Shown: in pieces, positions 45,128-54,222 of the stretch | Layout: every line of letters begins with the position of its first letter | Position numbering within the stretch: the stretch's first letter is position 1 | DNA from: Pusillimonas sp. TS35 | GTDB taxonomy: Bacteria > Pseudomonadota > Gammaproteobacteria > Burkholderiales > Burkholderiaceae_B | Assembly: GCF_009857885.1 (NCBI RefSeq) | Contig: NZ_WWER01000003.1 | Coordinates: 372,001-436,000 of the forward strand | Direction of reading: 5' to 3' | Length of the DNA stretch: 64,000 bases | Notes under the pieces: generated by a model | Told to the model about the DNA's origin: nothing | Database searches by the model: none | What the model saw: the letters and a program-made list of their open reading frames with translations, nothing else | Made by a program: the position numbers and the translations under genes

Positions 45128-46126
45128 TTACTGGGGCTGTACGCCAGCCAGCTTGATGAGTTCAGCCCATTTCTTTTCCTCTGACTTGTTATAGGCGGAG
45201 AACTCCTGCGGTGTGCTGCCCACGGGTTGGGCACCCAGGCTTTCGTATTGCTTGATCAGATCGGGGTCTTTCAGGCCTGCGCGGGCGTAATCCGCAAGCT
45301 TGCGCACCACAGCGTCGGGTGTGCCCGCAGGCGCCCAGATGCCGTACCAGGTGCTGGTATCAAAGGTAGGAAAACCCGATTCGGCCATAGTGGGAACATC
45401 AGGCAGCACCCCTACGCGCTTGGGCGTGGTGACTGCAATGGCACGCAGCTTGCCGGACTTGATGAACGACATGGCCGAGGGCATCGAGTCGAACATCAGG
45501 TCGAGCTGGCCGCCCACCAGGTCTGTCAATGCGGGCGAGCTGCCCTTGTAGGGCACATGCTGCATCTTGAGCTTGGCCAGGTGCTTGAACAACTCGCCCG
45601 ACAAATGCTGCGCGGAGGCGCTGCCTGCCGAACCGAAGTTCAGCCCTGCATCACTGGCCCGCGCCTTTGCCACCAGATCAGACACCGACTTGATCGGCGA
45701 TGTGGCCGGCACCACCAGCACCAGCGGCACCGCGGCTAGCTGCGTTACCGGCACGAAATCCTTGAAGGAGTCGTAGGGCATCTTCTTGTAGACGTGTGGA
45801 TTGATCACATGCAGTGAAGCATTGGCCAGAATGGTGTAGCCGTCGGGCGCGGAACGCGACACCTGCTCGGCGCCTATCATGCCGCTGGCACCGGCCTTGT
45901 TCTCCACCACCACAGACTGGTTCATCTGCTTGCCCATGGCATGGGCCGCCGCACGCGACATCAGATCGGTGGGCCCACCGGGCGGATACGGCACCACCAT
46001 CCTGACCGGCTTGTCCGGAAAGGCGTCGGCGCCCTGCGCCAGCGCCGGCGCGGCGGCCAGACTCAGTGCCGCCACGGCGCATCCACCGAGCCATCGCTTG
46101 AGTGTCTGTACGGGAAAAATAGTCAT
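45128..46126 (-). CDS. Bug-family solute-binding protein
   Basis: The 332-residue exported protein has a signal peptide ending APALAQ and Bug motifs FPDKPVRMVVPYPPGGPTDLMSRA, VVENKAGASGMIGAEQV, NFGSAGSASAQHLSGEL and VPYKGSSPALTDLVGGQLD. It overlaps the upstream oxidoreductase as ATGA (46123-46126) and lies in the same operon as livKHMGF, so one unit encodes two different receptor types. No TctAB is near. Confidence 0.9.
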   Translation of the reverse strand: MTIFPVQTLKRWLGGCAVAALSLAAAPALAQGADAFPDKPVRMVVPYPPGGPTDLMSRAAAHAMGKQMNQSVVVENKAGASGMIGAEQVSRSAPDGYTILANASLHVINPHVYKKMPYDSFKDFVPVTQLAAVPLVLVVPATSPIKSVSDLVAKARASDAGLNFGSAGSASAQHLSGELFKHLAKLKMQHVPYKGSSPALTDLVGGQLDLMFDSMPSAMSFIKSGKLRAIAVTTPKRVGVLPDVPTMAESGFPTFDTSTWYGIWAPAGTPDAVVRKLADYARAGLKDPDLIKQYESLGAQPVGSTPQEFSAYNKSEEKKWAELIKLAGVQPQ

Positions 46127-47139
46127 GTTGTCGTCTCCTGTTTTATAGAAAGTGCAAGCTTGCCGATGACATGACGGCCATGAAGCGCCGCCAGCGCATC
46201 GGGCAATCCGTTCATTGGATACACCTTGCTTACTTCGGGCCGTATGCGCCCATTACGTGCCCAACTCAGCAGCGTTCGCATGGCGCGCTGCAGTGCAGGC
46301 GCATGCACGGCACGCTCATCGGCCGGTGTCCAGCCGATATAACGCCCATAGAAGAAACCATGGAGCGTCAAATTCTTGACCAACAGCAGATTGGGCTGCA
46401 CCGCTGGCATGCTGCCGCTGGCGAAACCGATGCTGAGCAGTTGCGCATTATGTGCGGCGGCCCGCACGGCATAGCCAAATAGCTCGCCGCCAACCGGATC
46501 GACGATGACATCCGCACCCCGGCCAGCGGTCAGCGTTTTCACCTGCGTCGCCAACTCGGGCCCGGGCTCAAGTGCCGCGCGCGCCCCGCGGGCCATCGCC
46601 GCCTCACGCTTGGCCTGTGTGCTTGCACACGCAATAACGTCCGCGCCCACCTGGGCCGCAATCTCGACGGCAGCCAAGCCCACGCCGGCGCCCGCGCCCA
46701 GCACCAATACGGTTTCCTCCGGCTGCAAGCCACAACGCCACATCAAGCCGGTGTAGGCAGTGCCATAAGAAATAGGCACAGGCAGCGCCGCCAATGGTGG
46801 CAACCCTTGGGGCAAGGGATACACCGTGTAGGCCGGCAGCAGCAGCCGCTGCGCGTAACAGCCCCACCGTGCAATGGCCACCACCGCATCGCCCGGTTTT
46901 ACGTGACTGACCCGCGCGCCTGCGCTCACGACGGTGCCGACTGCTTCCGTACCAGGAATGAAGGGCAGCGGCGGCTTGGTCTGGTAGCGGCCTTCAACCA
47001 TAAGGCCAGTCGCATGGCTCACGCTGGCATAGGAGACATCAATGACCACCTCATCTGCGCCGGGCGCGCCGGGGTCCGCGCATTCGCGCAGTTGCACGCC
47101 CTGCACCGGGCCAAACGCGTCACACTGCAATGCCAACAT
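46123..47139 (-). CDS. Zinc-independent quinone/enoyl oxidoreductase (MDR family)
   Basis: The 338-residue medium-chain dehydrogenase has the NADPH site VLVLGAGAGVGLAAVEIAAQVGA and the QOR-type segment GADVIVDPVGGELFGYAVRA. No structural-zinc cysteine cluster is visible, consistent with quinone or acyl-CoA enoyl reductases. The ATG at 47139 follows the CoA-transferase stop by four bases. In a CoA-thioester pathway it may reduce or oxidise an enoyl-CoA; quinone reduction is the alternative. Confidence 0.85.
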   Translation of the reverse strand: MLALQCDAFGPVQGVQLRECADPGAPGADEVVIDVSYASVSHATGLMVEGRYQTKPPLPFIPGTEAVGTVVSAGARVSHVKPGDAVVAIARWGCYAQRLLLPAYTVYPLPQGLPPLAALPVPISYGTAYTGLMWRCGLQPEETVLVLGAGAGVGLAAVEIAAQVGADVIACASTQAKREAAMARGARAALEPGPELATQVKTLTAGRGADVIVDPVGGELFGYAVRAAAHNAQLLSIGFASGSMPAVQPNLLLVKNLTLHGFFYGRYIGWTPADERAVHAPALQRAMRTLLSWARNGRIRPEVSKVYPMNGLPDALAALHGRHVIGKLALSIKQETTT

Positions 47140-47143
47140 GCCG

Positions 47144-48337
47144 TCATTCCTCTTGTATGGCGGGCTCGGCCTGGCGCACGACCGCGCTGCCGAGCAGTTC
47201 ATCGATCTCATGTCGCGCGAGGCCAGCTTCCTGCAAAATCTGCAGCGTATGCTCGCCAACGGCGGGGGCGCACTGCATTGGCCGGCGCAATTCGGTCCCG
47301 GGCAGGCCCGGCAACGACACCATGCCCCAACCCGGCTGGGCGAAGTCCTGAAACACGCCCAGATGCCCGGCCTGCGGATGGTCTGCGAGTTGCGCGTAAT
47401 CTCGCACCGGCGCATGTAGCACGTCATGCTGCGCAAAGCGTGCAACCCAGGACGCGGTGGATGCCGTACTCAACTGCGCCGCAATCTCGCCGTGCAGTAC
47501 GTCGCGTTGCGCCATGCGCAGCGCGTTGCCTGCGAAGCGGGGATCATCGAGCCAGGCTTCGCGCCCCAACGCCCGACAGAGCCGGCCGAACTGGTCGTCG
47601 TTGAGCGCAAGCACGGAGATCCGGCCATCAGCCGTATCAAAGACCCCGTTCGGCGCACTGACTGCTTCGGCTCGCCGACTGCCTGTGTGGGCGTAGGCCG
47701 CAATATCATTGATCTGCAGCGCGGCGCATGCCTCGAACAAGCTCAGGCGCACATGCGCGCCCTGGCCGGTGAGGGCGCGCCGGTACAACGCCGCCGATGT
47801 CTGTTGGGCTGCATAAAGCGCGGTGGCAATATCGGCCAGCAGGATGCCAACCCGGCGCGGCATGCCGTGCTCATCCTGGTTGGCAAACATCAGGCCCGAA
47901 TCCGCCTGCATCACTGAATCCGACGCGGGCGCCTGGGCACAAGGCCCGTCTTCACCGTATCCGCTGATAGACACGTAGATCAAACCCGGCACATCCGCAG
48001 CCAACACGTCGTATCCCATCCCCATGCGTTCAGCAACACCTGGGCGAAAATTCTGCACTACGATATCCGCGCCCGACGCCAGACGGCGCAGCAGCGCACG
48101 ACCTGAATCGACACGCGCATCGACGCACAGGCTGCGCTTGCCGGCGTTATAGCTGACCGACAAGGCGCTGTGCCCGGCGGCCGTCACGCCCACATGCCGC
48201 CCCCAATCGCCCTGGGGGGGTTCAACCTTGACGACGTCCGCCCCCTGCTGCCAGAGCATCTGGGTGCAATAAGGCCCGGCGATGCCCTGGCTGAGATCGA
48301 GAATACGGAGGCCGGTGAAAGGCAGATCAGCTTGCAT
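47144..48337 (-). CDS. CaiB/BaiF family III CoA-transferase
   Basis: The 397-residue protein carries LRILDLSQGIAGPYCTQMLWQQGADVVKVEPPQGD, the CoA-binding N terminus of family III CoA-transferases, and Asp169 in LLADIATALYAA as the predicted acyl-anhydride residue. These enzymes move CoA between carboxylic acids. It is the first gene of the operon down to the 38.4 kb MaoC gene and is divergent from a LysR regulator. Donor and acceptor acids are unknown. Confidence 0.9.
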   Translation of the reverse strand: MQADLPFTGLRILDLSQGIAGPYCTQMLWQQGADVVKVEPPQGDWGRHVGVTAAGHSALSVSYNAGKRSLCVDARVDSGRALLRRLASGADIVVQNFRPGVAERMGMGYDVLAADVPGLIYVSISGYGEDGPCAQAPASDSVMQADSGLMFANQDEHGMPRRVGILLADIATALYAAQQTSAALYRRALTGQGAHVRLSLFEACAALQINDIAAYAHTGSRRAEAVSAPNGVFDTADGRISVLALNDDQFGRLCRALGREAWLDDPRFAGNALRMAQRDVLHGEIAAQLSTASTASWVARFAQHDVLHAPVRDYAQLADHPQAGHLGVFQDFAQPGWGMVSLPGLPGTELRRPMQCAPAVGEHTLQILQEAGLARHEIDELLGSAVVRQAEPAIQEE

Positions 48338-48435
48338 GCGTACGAATAAACGGGGTGATAACGGTGTAAAACCATCCTAGCATCGGCACTCTCCGTCTAC
48401 AATTCCAAATAAACTGGCATGAGTGTTGAGAAAAA

Positions 48436-49413
48436 ATGGACAATGATCTCGACTTGAACCTGATACGCCTCTTCGTGGCCGTGGTGCAAACCCAAACACT
48501 CAGCGCCGCCGCACGGCGCTGCGGCATGACGCGATCAAACGCATCGCGCCAGCTCAAAGCGCTGGAAGTCGCCACTGGCGCCCAACTGCTCAGGCGCACC
48601 ACTCGCCATACCGAGGTTACAGAGGCCGGCCGCATCCTGTATGGGCATGGCTTGCGTATTCTGGAAGAGGCCCATACCGCCCAAACGTCGATCGACAGCC
48701 TGGGGCAGTCCGTACGCGGCGATGTGCGCATCCGCCTGCCCACCGGCCTGGGCCACCTTTACCTGGCGTCGGTGCTTCTGCAGTTTGCACACGCCTACCC
48801 CGATGTAAGCCTGCGGGTGCATATCAATGACTACATTGGCGATCTCATTGGTGCCGAAGTGGATCTCGCCCTCAAGATTTCGTCCACACCGCCCGACGAC
48901 CACGTGGCACGCAAGTTGTGCGACGTTGCCTGGTGCCTGTGCGCCACACCCGCGTTCCTGGCGCAGACAGGGCCGGTGGTCACGCTGCAAGACCTCACAC
49001 GTCGCACACTGATTGCCCCCGCGTCCATGGGCCGCAGCTTCGATCTCAAGCTGGACATGGACGATACGCCCGTGTTGCTGCGCGTGGCGCCACGCCTGCA
49101 ATCAGGCGATTACCCCTATTTGCTGGAAGCCACATTGGCCGGGCTGGGCATCGCACTGCTGCCGCGCTACGCCGTATGGCGGCAACTGCAAGCCGGCACG
49201 CTGCGGGAAGTCCTTCCCCAATATGAGCCAGAGGGCGTCGGCGACAGCCTGTATCTACTGACTGCGCCCAATCGCTATCCCACGCTCGCCACCCGCGCCC
49301 TGATGGACCACATCAGCGCACAGATACACGAACACGAAATCAACTGGCAACGACCGGCCGCGCCCCATATCCAAGGCGATAATGCCTTTGGCAAGATGCA
49401 AGGGTACGAATAA
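48436..49413 (+). CDS. LysR-family regulator
   Basis: The 325-residue protein has a LysR winged helix (LDLNLIRLFVAVVQTQTLSAAARRCGMTRSNASRQLKALE) and an effector domain of the GcvA/DsdC-like type (VRGDVRIRLPTGLGHLYLASVLLQFAHAYPDVSL). It is transcribed away from the ten-gene operon across a 98-bp spacer, the classical LysR arrangement, so it probably controls that operon. The C-terminal 25 residues are an extension. Confidence 0.9.
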   Translation: MDNDLDLNLIRLFVAVVQTQTLSAAARRCGMTRSNASRQLKALEVATGAQLLRRTTRHTEVTEAGRILYGHGLRILEEAHTAQTSIDSLGQSVRGDVRIRLPTGLGHLYLASVLLQFAHAYPDVSLRVHINDYIGDLIGAEVDLALKISSTPPDDHVARKLCDVAWCLCATPAFLAQTGPVVTLQDLTRRTLIAPASMGRSFDLKLDMDDTPVLLRVAPRLQSGDYPYLLEATLAGLGIALLPRYAVWRQLQAGTLREVLPQYEPEGVGDSLYLLTAPNRYPTLATRALMDHISAQIHEHEINWQRPAAPHIQGDNAFGKMQGYE

Positions 49414-49723
49414 CGTCTCTTTCCAGAATCAGGCGTTCCGCCGTCGCAACGCATCATCGGGGAATTGCGCAGCGAACCGGCGCAAGGCGTGAAAGCAGGG
49501 TAATCACGGAAATCGGCAGGAGAAGAACCTCACTTCATCAAAGCCGAATTGCCAAGCGCCGGCCAGCGTTCCACACTGCAACAGCTGCACACAACGTGCG
49601 CAACCTAAGAAGGCGGCCGGTTTACCAAGACCCTACCCATGCGGCAGCCTGTATGGAATATCGCCGCGCGGGCAAGCCAGAAGAATAGATTCAGCCTCAC
49701 TAGAAAGTAGAAAGGAGACACTC
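49414..49723 (+). other. 310-bp spacer upstream of Bug gene
   Basis: I see no gene, tRNA or strong hairpin here. The only clear element is the ribosome site AAAGGAGA at 49710-49717 ahead of the Bug ATG at 49724. AT-richer sequence near 49680-49705 (AGAATAGATTC) may hold the promoter, but no -35/-10 pair of normal spacing stands out. Confidence 0.4.
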
Positions 49724-50692
49724 ATGAACTGGAAATGCATGATGCTGGCCTGTGCCGGCGCCATAGCGATGGGCGGTACGCAGGCCGCGGACAACTGGCC
49801 CACCCAACCCCTCACGCTGGTTGTCGGCTATTCGCCCGGCGGCCCGGTCGACACGACGGCACGCACCTTTGCGAAGTATCTGAGCGAAGAGCTCGGCCAG
49901 ACTGTTGTGGTCGAGAACCGCACCGGCGCCAGTGGCATGATCGCCGCACAATCCACCGCCCGCGCGCCTGCAGACGGCTATACCATCAATTTCGTCGCCA
50001 GCCCGACGCTGACCATCACGCCGCTCATCCAGAAAGGCGCCCGCCTGGATCTGGACAATGACTTCTCCTATATCGGCACCATGGTGGACTACACCAATGT
50101 TCTGGTAATCAACAAAGACCTGCCGATCAAGAATGTGCAGGAACTGGTCACGCACTCGAAAAAGAATCCCGATACGGTGTCATTCGGATCGGCCGGCGTG
50201 GGGGCATCCAATCACCTGTCGGCCGAACTGCTCAAGCAGAAGACCGATGCAAACATGCTGCATGTGCCCTATCGCGGCAACTCGCCCGCCATGATGGATG
50301 TGATCGGTGGCAAGATCACCTTCATGTTCGACATCATCAGCACCGCGAAGACCTACATCGACAGCGGCCGAGTGCGGGCGCTGGCGGTGACATCGCGCGA
50401 ACGCAACGAGGGCCTGCCCGATGTGCCGACGATGATCGAGGCCGGCGTCAAAGACTATGCCGTAACCGGTTGGTATGGACTCATCGGGCCCAAACAACTG
50501 CCCGAGCATGTGCGCGCGCGGCTCGAATCGGCGATGAAGACCATCACGAAGAATCCTGAATTCGTGAAGAATATGAAGCAGGGCGGCTATACGATCGATG
50601 TATACAGCGGCGCGGCCCTGCATGAGCGGGCCAAAAAAGAATATGCATTGTGGGCCGATGTGATCAAGAAGGCCGGCATCCGCGTCGATTAA
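49724..50692 (+). CDS. Bug-family solute-binding protein
   Basis: The 322-residue exported protein has a signal peptide ending GTQAA and Bug motifs WPTQPLTLVVGYSPGGPVDTTARTF, VVENRTGASGMIAAQ, SFGSAGVGASNHLSAEL and VPYRGNSPAMMDVIGGKI. It is a single gene on the plus strand, convergent with another Bug gene. AAAGGAGA just upstream fixes the start. No permease is linked and the ligand is unknown. Confidence 0.9.
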   Translation: MNWKCMMLACAGAIAMGGTQAADNWPTQPLTLVVGYSPGGPVDTTARTFAKYLSEELGQTVVVENRTGASGMIAAQSTARAPADGYTINFVASPTLTITPLIQKGARLDLDNDFSYIGTMVDYTNVLVINKDLPIKNVQELVTHSKKNPDTVSFGSAGVGASNHLSAELLKQKTDANMLHVPYRGNSPAMMDVIGGKITFMFDIISTAKTYIDSGRVRALAVTSRERNEGLPDVPTMIEAGVKDYAVTGWYGLIGPKQLPEHVRARLESAMKTITKNPEFVKNMKQGGYTIDVYSGAALHERAKKEYALWADVIKKAGIRVD

Positions 50693-50807
50693 CGTTTGGA
50701 GGCTGCATGCAAAGCGCCCACGAGCATCTGTTGGCGATAAGCCGGCCTGCTGGCTGACTGCAGCGGCGCATGGTTGGCCAATGCCCGCCTTCCCATGAAA
50801 AGCGCCG

Positions 50808-50837
50808 CCACGCACCGGACCGAAGTCCGGAACGTGG
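50808..50837. other. Stable hairpin between convergent Bug genes
   Basis: CCGGAC-CGAA-GTCCGG (50815-50830) is extended by outer arms CCACG and CGTGG (50808-50812, 50833-50837) across 2x2 mismatches. Read on the minus strand TTTT follows about 13 bases later. It may be a weak terminator for one or both convergent genes. Confidence 0.4.
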
Positions 50838-50873
50838 GGCGTATAGCCTTGTACCAGAGATAAAGAGGTGGGC

Positions 50874-50999
50874 GCCTCAGCCCTCAGCCCTTAGCCCTCA
50901 GCCCTTAGCCCTCAACCCTTAGCCCTCAGCCCTTAGCCCTTAGCCCTTAGCCCTTAGCCCTTAGCCCTTAGCCCTTAGCCCTTAGCCCTTAGCCCTCAA
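50874..50999. repeat. CCCTTAG heptanucleotide tandem array
   Basis: Seventeen consecutive heptamers fill 50881-50999, preceded by one imperfect unit at 50874. Twelve are CCCTTAG, three CCCTCAG and two CCCTCAA. The distal part alternates CCCTCAG and CCCTTAG, and the part nearest the downstream Bug gene is a homogeneous run of CCCTTAG. The array runs through the stop codon of the minus-strand Bug gene, supplying its last two codons and TAA. It is a candidate phase- or length-variable locus. Confidence 0.95.
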
Positions 51000-51984
51000 T
51001 CTTGATATTGGCTTCTTTGATGACCTTCGCCCACTTCTTGATTTCCCCGTCCAGGAAGACCGCGTAGTCTTCAGGCGTGCCCAGCATGGGCTCGGCGCCT
51101 GCCGCGGCCATGGCAGGCCCGATTTTTGGGTCCTTGAGTATCGACTGAAGCTGGCCGCTGAGCTGCGCGATTATTTCCTTGGGCGTACCCTTGGGTGCAC
51201 ACAGCGCCGTCCACGAATACGCTTCGTAGCCATCAACGCCCGCTTTCGCGATGGGCGGCACATTCGGCGCCAGCACCGATGGCTCAGGGTTGCCGACGCC
51301 GAGCGGAATAATGCGGCCACCTTCGATGAACGGCAGGGCGGACGGCGCATCGGCAAACATCAGGTCCACCTGCCCGCCCACCAAGTCCTGCATGGCCGGC
51401 GCGCTGCCGCGATAAGGCACGTGCTGCAGCTTCACACCAGCCAGGCTGTTGAACAATTCACCCGCCAGGTGTGTGCCGCCACCGGTGCCCGACGAACTGA
51501 AGGTAATGTCGCCCGGCTTGGCCTTCGCTTTCTCCACCAGGTCTTGCACTGTCTTGACGCCCAGCGATGGATGGGCGCACAAAATAATGGGGAAGCGGGC
51601 AACCTTGCCGACGGGATCGAAGTCGGCCTGGATGTCGTAGCCCAGATCATTGCGCAGGCTGGGATGGACGGCATGGTGAATTGCCGGGAAGAAGAAGTTA
51701 TAGCCATCCGGCGCGGCGCGGGCCGCCAGACGCGCGGCCACAATCCCGCCTGCGCCCGCCTTGTTGTCGATGACTGCGGCCTGTCCCCACATTTCGCCGA
51801 GCGGTTTGGCCACAAAGCGCGCACTGGTGTCGACGGGGCCGCCCGCCGGGAACGGAATGATGAAATTGACGGGTTTGCCGGGCCATTTTTCCTGTGCGGC
51901 CCAGACCCGGGCGCCGGGCAGGGCGGCGCCCAGCATGCCTAGCCCCAAGCCTGCCAACGCCTGACGCCGATTGATGCGATTCAT
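50989..51984 (-). CDS. Bug-family solute-binding protein, C terminus in repeat array
   Basis: The 331-residue protein has a twin-arginine-like export signal (MNRINRRQALAGLGLGMLGAALPGARVWA) and Bug motifs WPGKPVNFIIPFPAGGPVDTSARFV, VIDNKAGAGGIVAAR, SSSGTGGGTHLAGEL and VPYRGSAPAMQDLVGGQVD. The last residues Glu-Gly and the TAA come from the heptamer array. The start is the ATG at 51984, preceded by GGGGAG. It lies 150 bases downstream of the CoA-transferase and is probably part of that operon. Confidence 0.9.
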   Translation of the reverse strand: MNRINRRQALAGLGLGMLGAALPGARVWAAQEKWPGKPVNFIIPFPAGGPVDTSARFVAKPLGEMWGQAAVIDNKAGAGGIVAARLAARAAPDGYNFFFPAIHHAVHPSLRNDLGYDIQADFDPVGKVARFPIILCAHPSLGVKTVQDLVEKAKAKPGDITFSSSGTGGGTHLAGELFNSLAGVKLQHVPYRGSAPAMQDLVGGQVDLMFADAPSALPFIEGGRIIPLGVGNPEPSVLAPNVPPIAKAGVDGYEAYSWTALCAPKGTPKEIIAQLSGQLQSILKDPKIGPAMAAAGAEPMLGTPEDYAVFLDGEIKKWAKVIKEANIKIEG

Positions 51985-52134
51985 GATGTTGTCTCCCCTG
52001 GTGATTAGAATTGTTTGCCGTACCCCTACTTCGAGCCGGTGGCGGTTTCCGGGGCTCACCGCATCAGGCCGGCCCATCCGGCGCGAGGGCGCCGGCAAGC
52101 CTGGCCCGCGACTGCGGCCCGGAAACCGGCCCCA

Positions 52135-53352
52135 TCAGGCCGGTGCGCTCGCGCCCGCACTTCCTTGCAGGCCCAGCTCACGAAGGATATCGTCGGTGTG
52201 TTGCCCGAGCAGCGGCGGCGCCATGCGGTATTCCACCGGCGTCTCCGAAAACCGCATGGGGCTTGCCGTTGTGGGCGCGGTGCCCGCCAACGGATGCGGC
52301 AGCGTTTTCCAGATGCCGCGATGCTTGACCTGCTCGTTGTCGAACACCTGCGCAATATTGTTGATCGGGCCGCAGGGCACCCCCACCTTCTGCAGTTCGG
52401 CAATCCATTCATCGCGCTTGCGCGTGGCCATGATGGCCTCGAGCTCGGCAATCAGCGCCACACGGTTCTTGAGCCGCTGGCTGTTGGTGACGTAGTCGGG
52501 GTGGGTAGCGAGGTCGGGCCGCCCGATGACGCCGCAATAGGCCCGATACTGCGAATCGTTGCCCGTTGCCACGATAAGGTGGCCGTCGCTGGACGCGAAC
52601 ACCTGGTATGGCACCACGTTCTGGTGGGCATTGCCTGCACGCTTGGGCGCGACGCCGGTGGTCATGAAGTTAAGGTTCTGGTTGGCAAGCATCGACACGT
52701 GGCAGTCCAGCAGGGCCAGATCGATATGCTGACCCAGGCCGCTGCGATGCCGCTCGTGCAACGCACCCAGCACGGCAACGGTGGCATACATGCCAGTGAT
52801 GATGTCTGTCACTGCAACGCCGGCCTTTTGTGGGCCGCCGCCGGGCAGGTCGTCCCGTTCGCCGGTGATGCTCATCAGCCCCCCCATGCCCTGGATCATG
52901 AAATCGTAGCCCGGCAGCGAGGCCATGGGCCCGGACTGGCCGAAGCCAGTGATCGAGCAGTACACCAGCGAGGGGTTAATCGCCTTGATGCTTTCATAAT
53001 CGAGCCCGTACTTCTTGAGCCCACCCACCTTGAAGTTCTCGACCAGCACATCGCACTTGGCGGCCATTTTGCGCACCAGCTCTGCGCCTTCGGGGGTGGC
53101 GATATCGATCGTGATCGAACGCTTGTTGCGATTCGTGCTCAGATAGTACGCCGCCTCGGTCGTGTCGGCGCCCTGCTCGTCCTTCAGATAGGGCGGCCCC
53201 CAGCTGCGCGTATCGTCGCCGCCGCCCGGGCGCTCCACCTTGATGACGTCGGCCCCCAAGTCCGCCAGGTTCTGCGTGCACCACGGCCCCGCGAGCACCC
53301 GAGACAAATCCAGAATCTTCACACCGTCCAGCGGTGCCTTGCGGCCATCCAT
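52135..53352 (-). CDS. CaiB/BaiF family III CoA-transferase
   Basis: The 405-residue protein starts LDGVKILDLSRVLAGPWCTQNLADLGADVIKVERPGGGDDTR and carries YDFMIQGMGGLMSITGERDDLPGG. Asp183 in VAVTDIITGMYATVAV is the predicted catalytic residue. It is closer to formyl-CoA/succinyl-CoA-type transferases than the 47.1 kb paralogue. Its ATG overlaps the MaoC stop as TAATG at 53352. It probably activates the acid fed to the MaoC and SDR enzymes of the same operon. Confidence 0.9.
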   Translation of the reverse strand: MDGRKAPLDGVKILDLSRVLAGPWCTQNLADLGADVIKVERPGGGDDTRSWGPPYLKDEQGADTTEAAYYLSTNRNKRSITIDIATPEGAELVRKMAAKCDVLVENFKVGGLKKYGLDYESIKAINPSLVYCSITGFGQSGPMASLPGYDFMIQGMGGLMSITGERDDLPGGGPQKAGVAVTDIITGMYATVAVLGALHERHRSGLGQHIDLALLDCHVSMLANQNLNFMTTGVAPKRAGNAHQNVVPYQVFASSDGHLIVATGNDSQYRAYCGVIGRPDLATHPDYVTNSQRLKNRVALIAELEAIMATRKRDEWIAELQKVGVPCGPINNIAQVFDNEQVKHRGIWKTLPHPLAGTAPTTASPMRFSETPVEYRMAPPLLGQHTDDILRELGLQGSAGASAPA

Positions 53353-54212
53353 TACCTGACTCCTGCTATTCCATTGCTTAATACGATAACGTCGCGCTCC
53401 AGCGCCCTCGCCTGGAAATGCACCGCACCGCCGTCAGAATTCCAGATCTCGACAGCCAGGGTTTCGCCCGGATAGACCGGAGAAGAAAAGCGCGTGTGCA
53501 TGTAGGCCAGGCGCTTGCTATCGTAACCGCAAACCGTTTTGACGAGCGCGTGCGCGGCCACACCGTATGTGCACAGCCCATGAAGAATCGGACGCGCAAA
53601 GCCTCCCTTCTCGGCCACGGACGGGTCGGCATGCAGGGGGTTGTAGTCACCGCTCAGGCGGTACAGGAGCGCAGCCTGGGCAAGCGTAGGCAGCTTGCAG
53701 ACCGCATCGGGGGCGCGGTCTGGCACCTTGGGCAGCGCTTCCGTCGGCTCGTCTCCCGCGCCAAAACCGCCATCGGCGCGGCAGAAGGTAACATGCTCCA
53801 CAGTGGCCAGCAGGGCATCGGTGACGGCGTCGTGCACCTTGCGCTCGGTAACCACCAGCGCACCCTTATCGGCGCCTTTGTCGATCACGCGCGAGATGTG
53901 GCTGCGGCCCACGACTGTGCCGGTGGCCGGGAACGGCGCGTGAAAATGCATGCGCTGCTCGCCATGCACCAGCTTCATCCACGATATGCCGGCCTTGGGA
54001 TCTTTCATCCAGAAGCCCGGGTAGCCCAAGACCGCGGCCATGGACGGGAACACCTCAAGGTTCTCCTCGTAGACATACTTAAGCTGGTCGCGGTCGATGG
54101 GATCATGCCCCAGGCCGATGCCCAGCGCGTAAAGGATCACATCCTTTTCAGTGTACGTATGACGAAGTTCGGGGAAATGCCAGTTCTTGATCAGGTCATA
54201 GTCGAGCGGCAT
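53352..54212 (-). CDS. Double hot-dog MaoC-type enoyl-CoA hydratase
   Basis: The 286-residue protein contains two hot-dog halves like eukaryotic hydratase 2. The catalytic motif is in the C-terminal half, YRLSGDYNPLHADPSVAEKGGFARPILHGLC, with Asp189 and His194. The N-terminal half (residues 1-150) lacks these residues and probably forms the substrate cleft. It hydrates an enoyl-CoA to a 3-hydroxyacyl-CoA for the adjacent SDR. It is translationally coupled to the CoA-transferase and 10 bases from the SDR. Confidence 0.9.
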   Translation of the reverse strand: MPLDYDLIKNWHFPELRHTYTEKDVILYALGIGLGHDPIDRDQLKYVYEENLEVFPSMAAVLGYPGFWMKDPKAGISWMKLVHGEQRMHFHAPFPATGTVVGRSHISRVIDKGADKGALVVTERKVHDAVTDALLATVEHVTFCRADGGFGAGDEPTEALPKVPDRAPDAVCKLPTLAQAALLYRLSGDYNPLHADPSVAEKGGFARPILHGLCTYGVAAHALVKTVCGYDSKRLAYMHTRFSSPVYPGETLAVEIWNSDGGAVHFQARALERDVIVLSNGIAGVR

Positions 54213-54222
54213 GGCGTACTCC

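Noticed and set aside
50874-50999. CRISPR array or telomere-like end
   Set aside because: Units are seven bases with no spacers, and adjoining genes continue on both sides, so it is neither CRISPR nor a replicon end.
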